Below are positions 5,252 to 5,840 of a stretch of DNA of 5,840 nt, piece after piece (position 1 is the stretch's first letter; every line of letters begins with the position of its first letter). The notes beneath the pieces are model-generated. The model was not told the origin of the DNA. It searched no databases and saw only the letters and a program-made list of their open reading frames with translations. The translations under genes were made by a program, and so were the position numbers. Source of the stretch: Mycobacterium sp. (GTDB lineage: Bacteria; Actinomycetota; Actinomycetes; Mycobacteriales; Mycobacteriaceae); the NCBI GenBank assembly GCA_018500005.2, contig JAHBAP020000487.1:1-5840 (forward strand). The letters are read 5' to 3'.

Positions 5252-5840
5252 GTTGCTGCAGGACGCCCTGCTGGCGCTGGGTTGCTCGCTGCCGGTAGTG
5301 CTCCTCGGCGCACTGATCATCCGGCTGGCGCGGTCCTGGTCGCTGACCGTCAGCATGGTGGCATTGGTCCTCGTCCCCACGCTGGCCACCTTGGCCGGAG
5401 TTTTCTGCGCCAGCCGGTTCATGACCGAGCCAAATTTTCAGGCCGTCGTGATCGTGCTGCTCGTCGTGGCCATCGTCACGGTTCCCTCCGCGGTCATGAT
5501 GGCCCGGTACCTGGCCCGAAGGACTGTGTGGGAGAAGGACATTCAGGATGCCGAGGCGGCCGCCGAACAATCCCGCCGGCAGTTGGTGGCCTTCGTCAGC
5601 CATGACCTTCGCACCCCGTTGGCCGGGATCAGGGCGCTCGCGGAAGCTATCTCCGATGGGATCGTCCGCGACGACGAAGTCCCGGTCCAGGCCAAGCGGA
5701 TCGAACACGAGAGCATCCGACTGCAAGAGATGGTCGACGACCTGTTCGAGATGGCCAAGATCAACGCGGGCGCGGTCAACGCGCCTTATGAACGGGTCGC
5801 TCTCGACGAGGTGGTCGATGACGTGATGTCGGCCCACGCC
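5244..5840 (+). CDS. Sensor histidine kinase, 3' partial
   Basis: The frame is open to the window end: 199 residues are present, with the ATPase domain outside. Three hydrophobic segments (about 8-28, 34-56 and 66-88) are joined by very short loops, so there is almost no extracellular sensor domain. A short charged helix (91-115) links them to the HisKA domain, whose phospho-accepting His120 is in FVSHDLRTPLAGI (codon 5601-5603). The dimerisation hairpin runs on through RIEHESIRLQEMVDDLFEMAKI (152-173; His155 in it is not the acceptor). A full HAMP domain is not evident. The TTG at 5244 is taken as the start because it overlaps the regulator stop by 8 bp; TTG 5253 is an alternative, and an ATG at 5248 is in the wrong frame. 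It pairs with the regulator just upstream. The signal is unknown. Confidence 0.88.
   Translation, partial: MNELLQDALLALGCSLPVVLLGALIIRLARSWSLTVSMVALVLVPTLATLAGVFCASRFMTEPNFQAVVIVLLVVAIVTVPSAVMMARYLARRTVWEKDIQDAEAAAEQSRRQLVAFVSHDLRTPLAGIRALAEAISDGIVRDDEVPVQAKRIEHESIRLQEMVDDLFEMAKINAGAVNAPYERVALDEVVDDVMSAHA

Noticed and set aside
5248..5300. ATG overlapping the regulator stop (ATGA) as kinase start
   Set aside because: It is in a different frame from the membrane helices and HisKA domain; its product is Cys/Arg-rich and unrelated.
5139..5837. Antisense frame (232 codons) opposite the histidine kinase
   Set aside because: The + frame holds a clear HisKA domain and membrane helices; the antisense product is low-complexity, rich in His, Gln and Gly.

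Overview
The window is GC-rich with strong third-position G/C and looks like a chromosome segment of a Mycobacterium or close relative. The gene content matches the men/pit neighbourhood that in M. tuberculosis, as I recall it, runs menB-Rv0547c-Rv0546c-pitA-Rv0544c-Rv0543c-menE on one strand. No mobile element, CRISPR array, rRNA or tRNA was seen.

Layout. On the + strand come the 3' part of an SDR oxidoreductase (Rv0547c-like, 5' end outside the window) and a small VOC/glyoxalase-fold protein (Rv0546c-like). A compact three-gene operon then runs leftwards on the - strand: pitA (low-affinity phosphate permease), a small two-helix membrane protein (Rv0544c-like) and a DUF3349 protein (Rv0543c-like). 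Its last stop codon interlocks with that of the VOC gene in one CTAG. A divergent intergenic region of about 190 bp (2989-3175) carries a -10 box (TATACT) and phased GTTCACC-like direct repeats resembling an actinobacterial PHO box. Rightwards from it run a short, C-terminally truncated DUF3349 ORF and menE (o-succinylbenzoate-CoA ligase of menaquinone synthesis). After menE come an OmpR/PhoB-type response regulator, apparently leaderless, and an overlapping sensor histidine kinase with three N-terminal membrane helices, cut by the window end.

How the genes may work together. The - strand operon is for phosphate import. The + strand genes serve menaquinone synthesis, with a two-component system next to them. 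The putative PHO box lies between the two directions and could connect phosphate status to either side. Compared with the M. tuberculosis order, the pitA-Rv0544c-Rv0543c block is inverted here, with one DUF3349 gene at each side in opposite orientations. The most notable oddities are this rearrangement, the PHO-box-like repeats, the half-length DUF3349 ORF, and a menE reading frame whose conserved-looking N-terminus extends upstream of its only canonical start codon.
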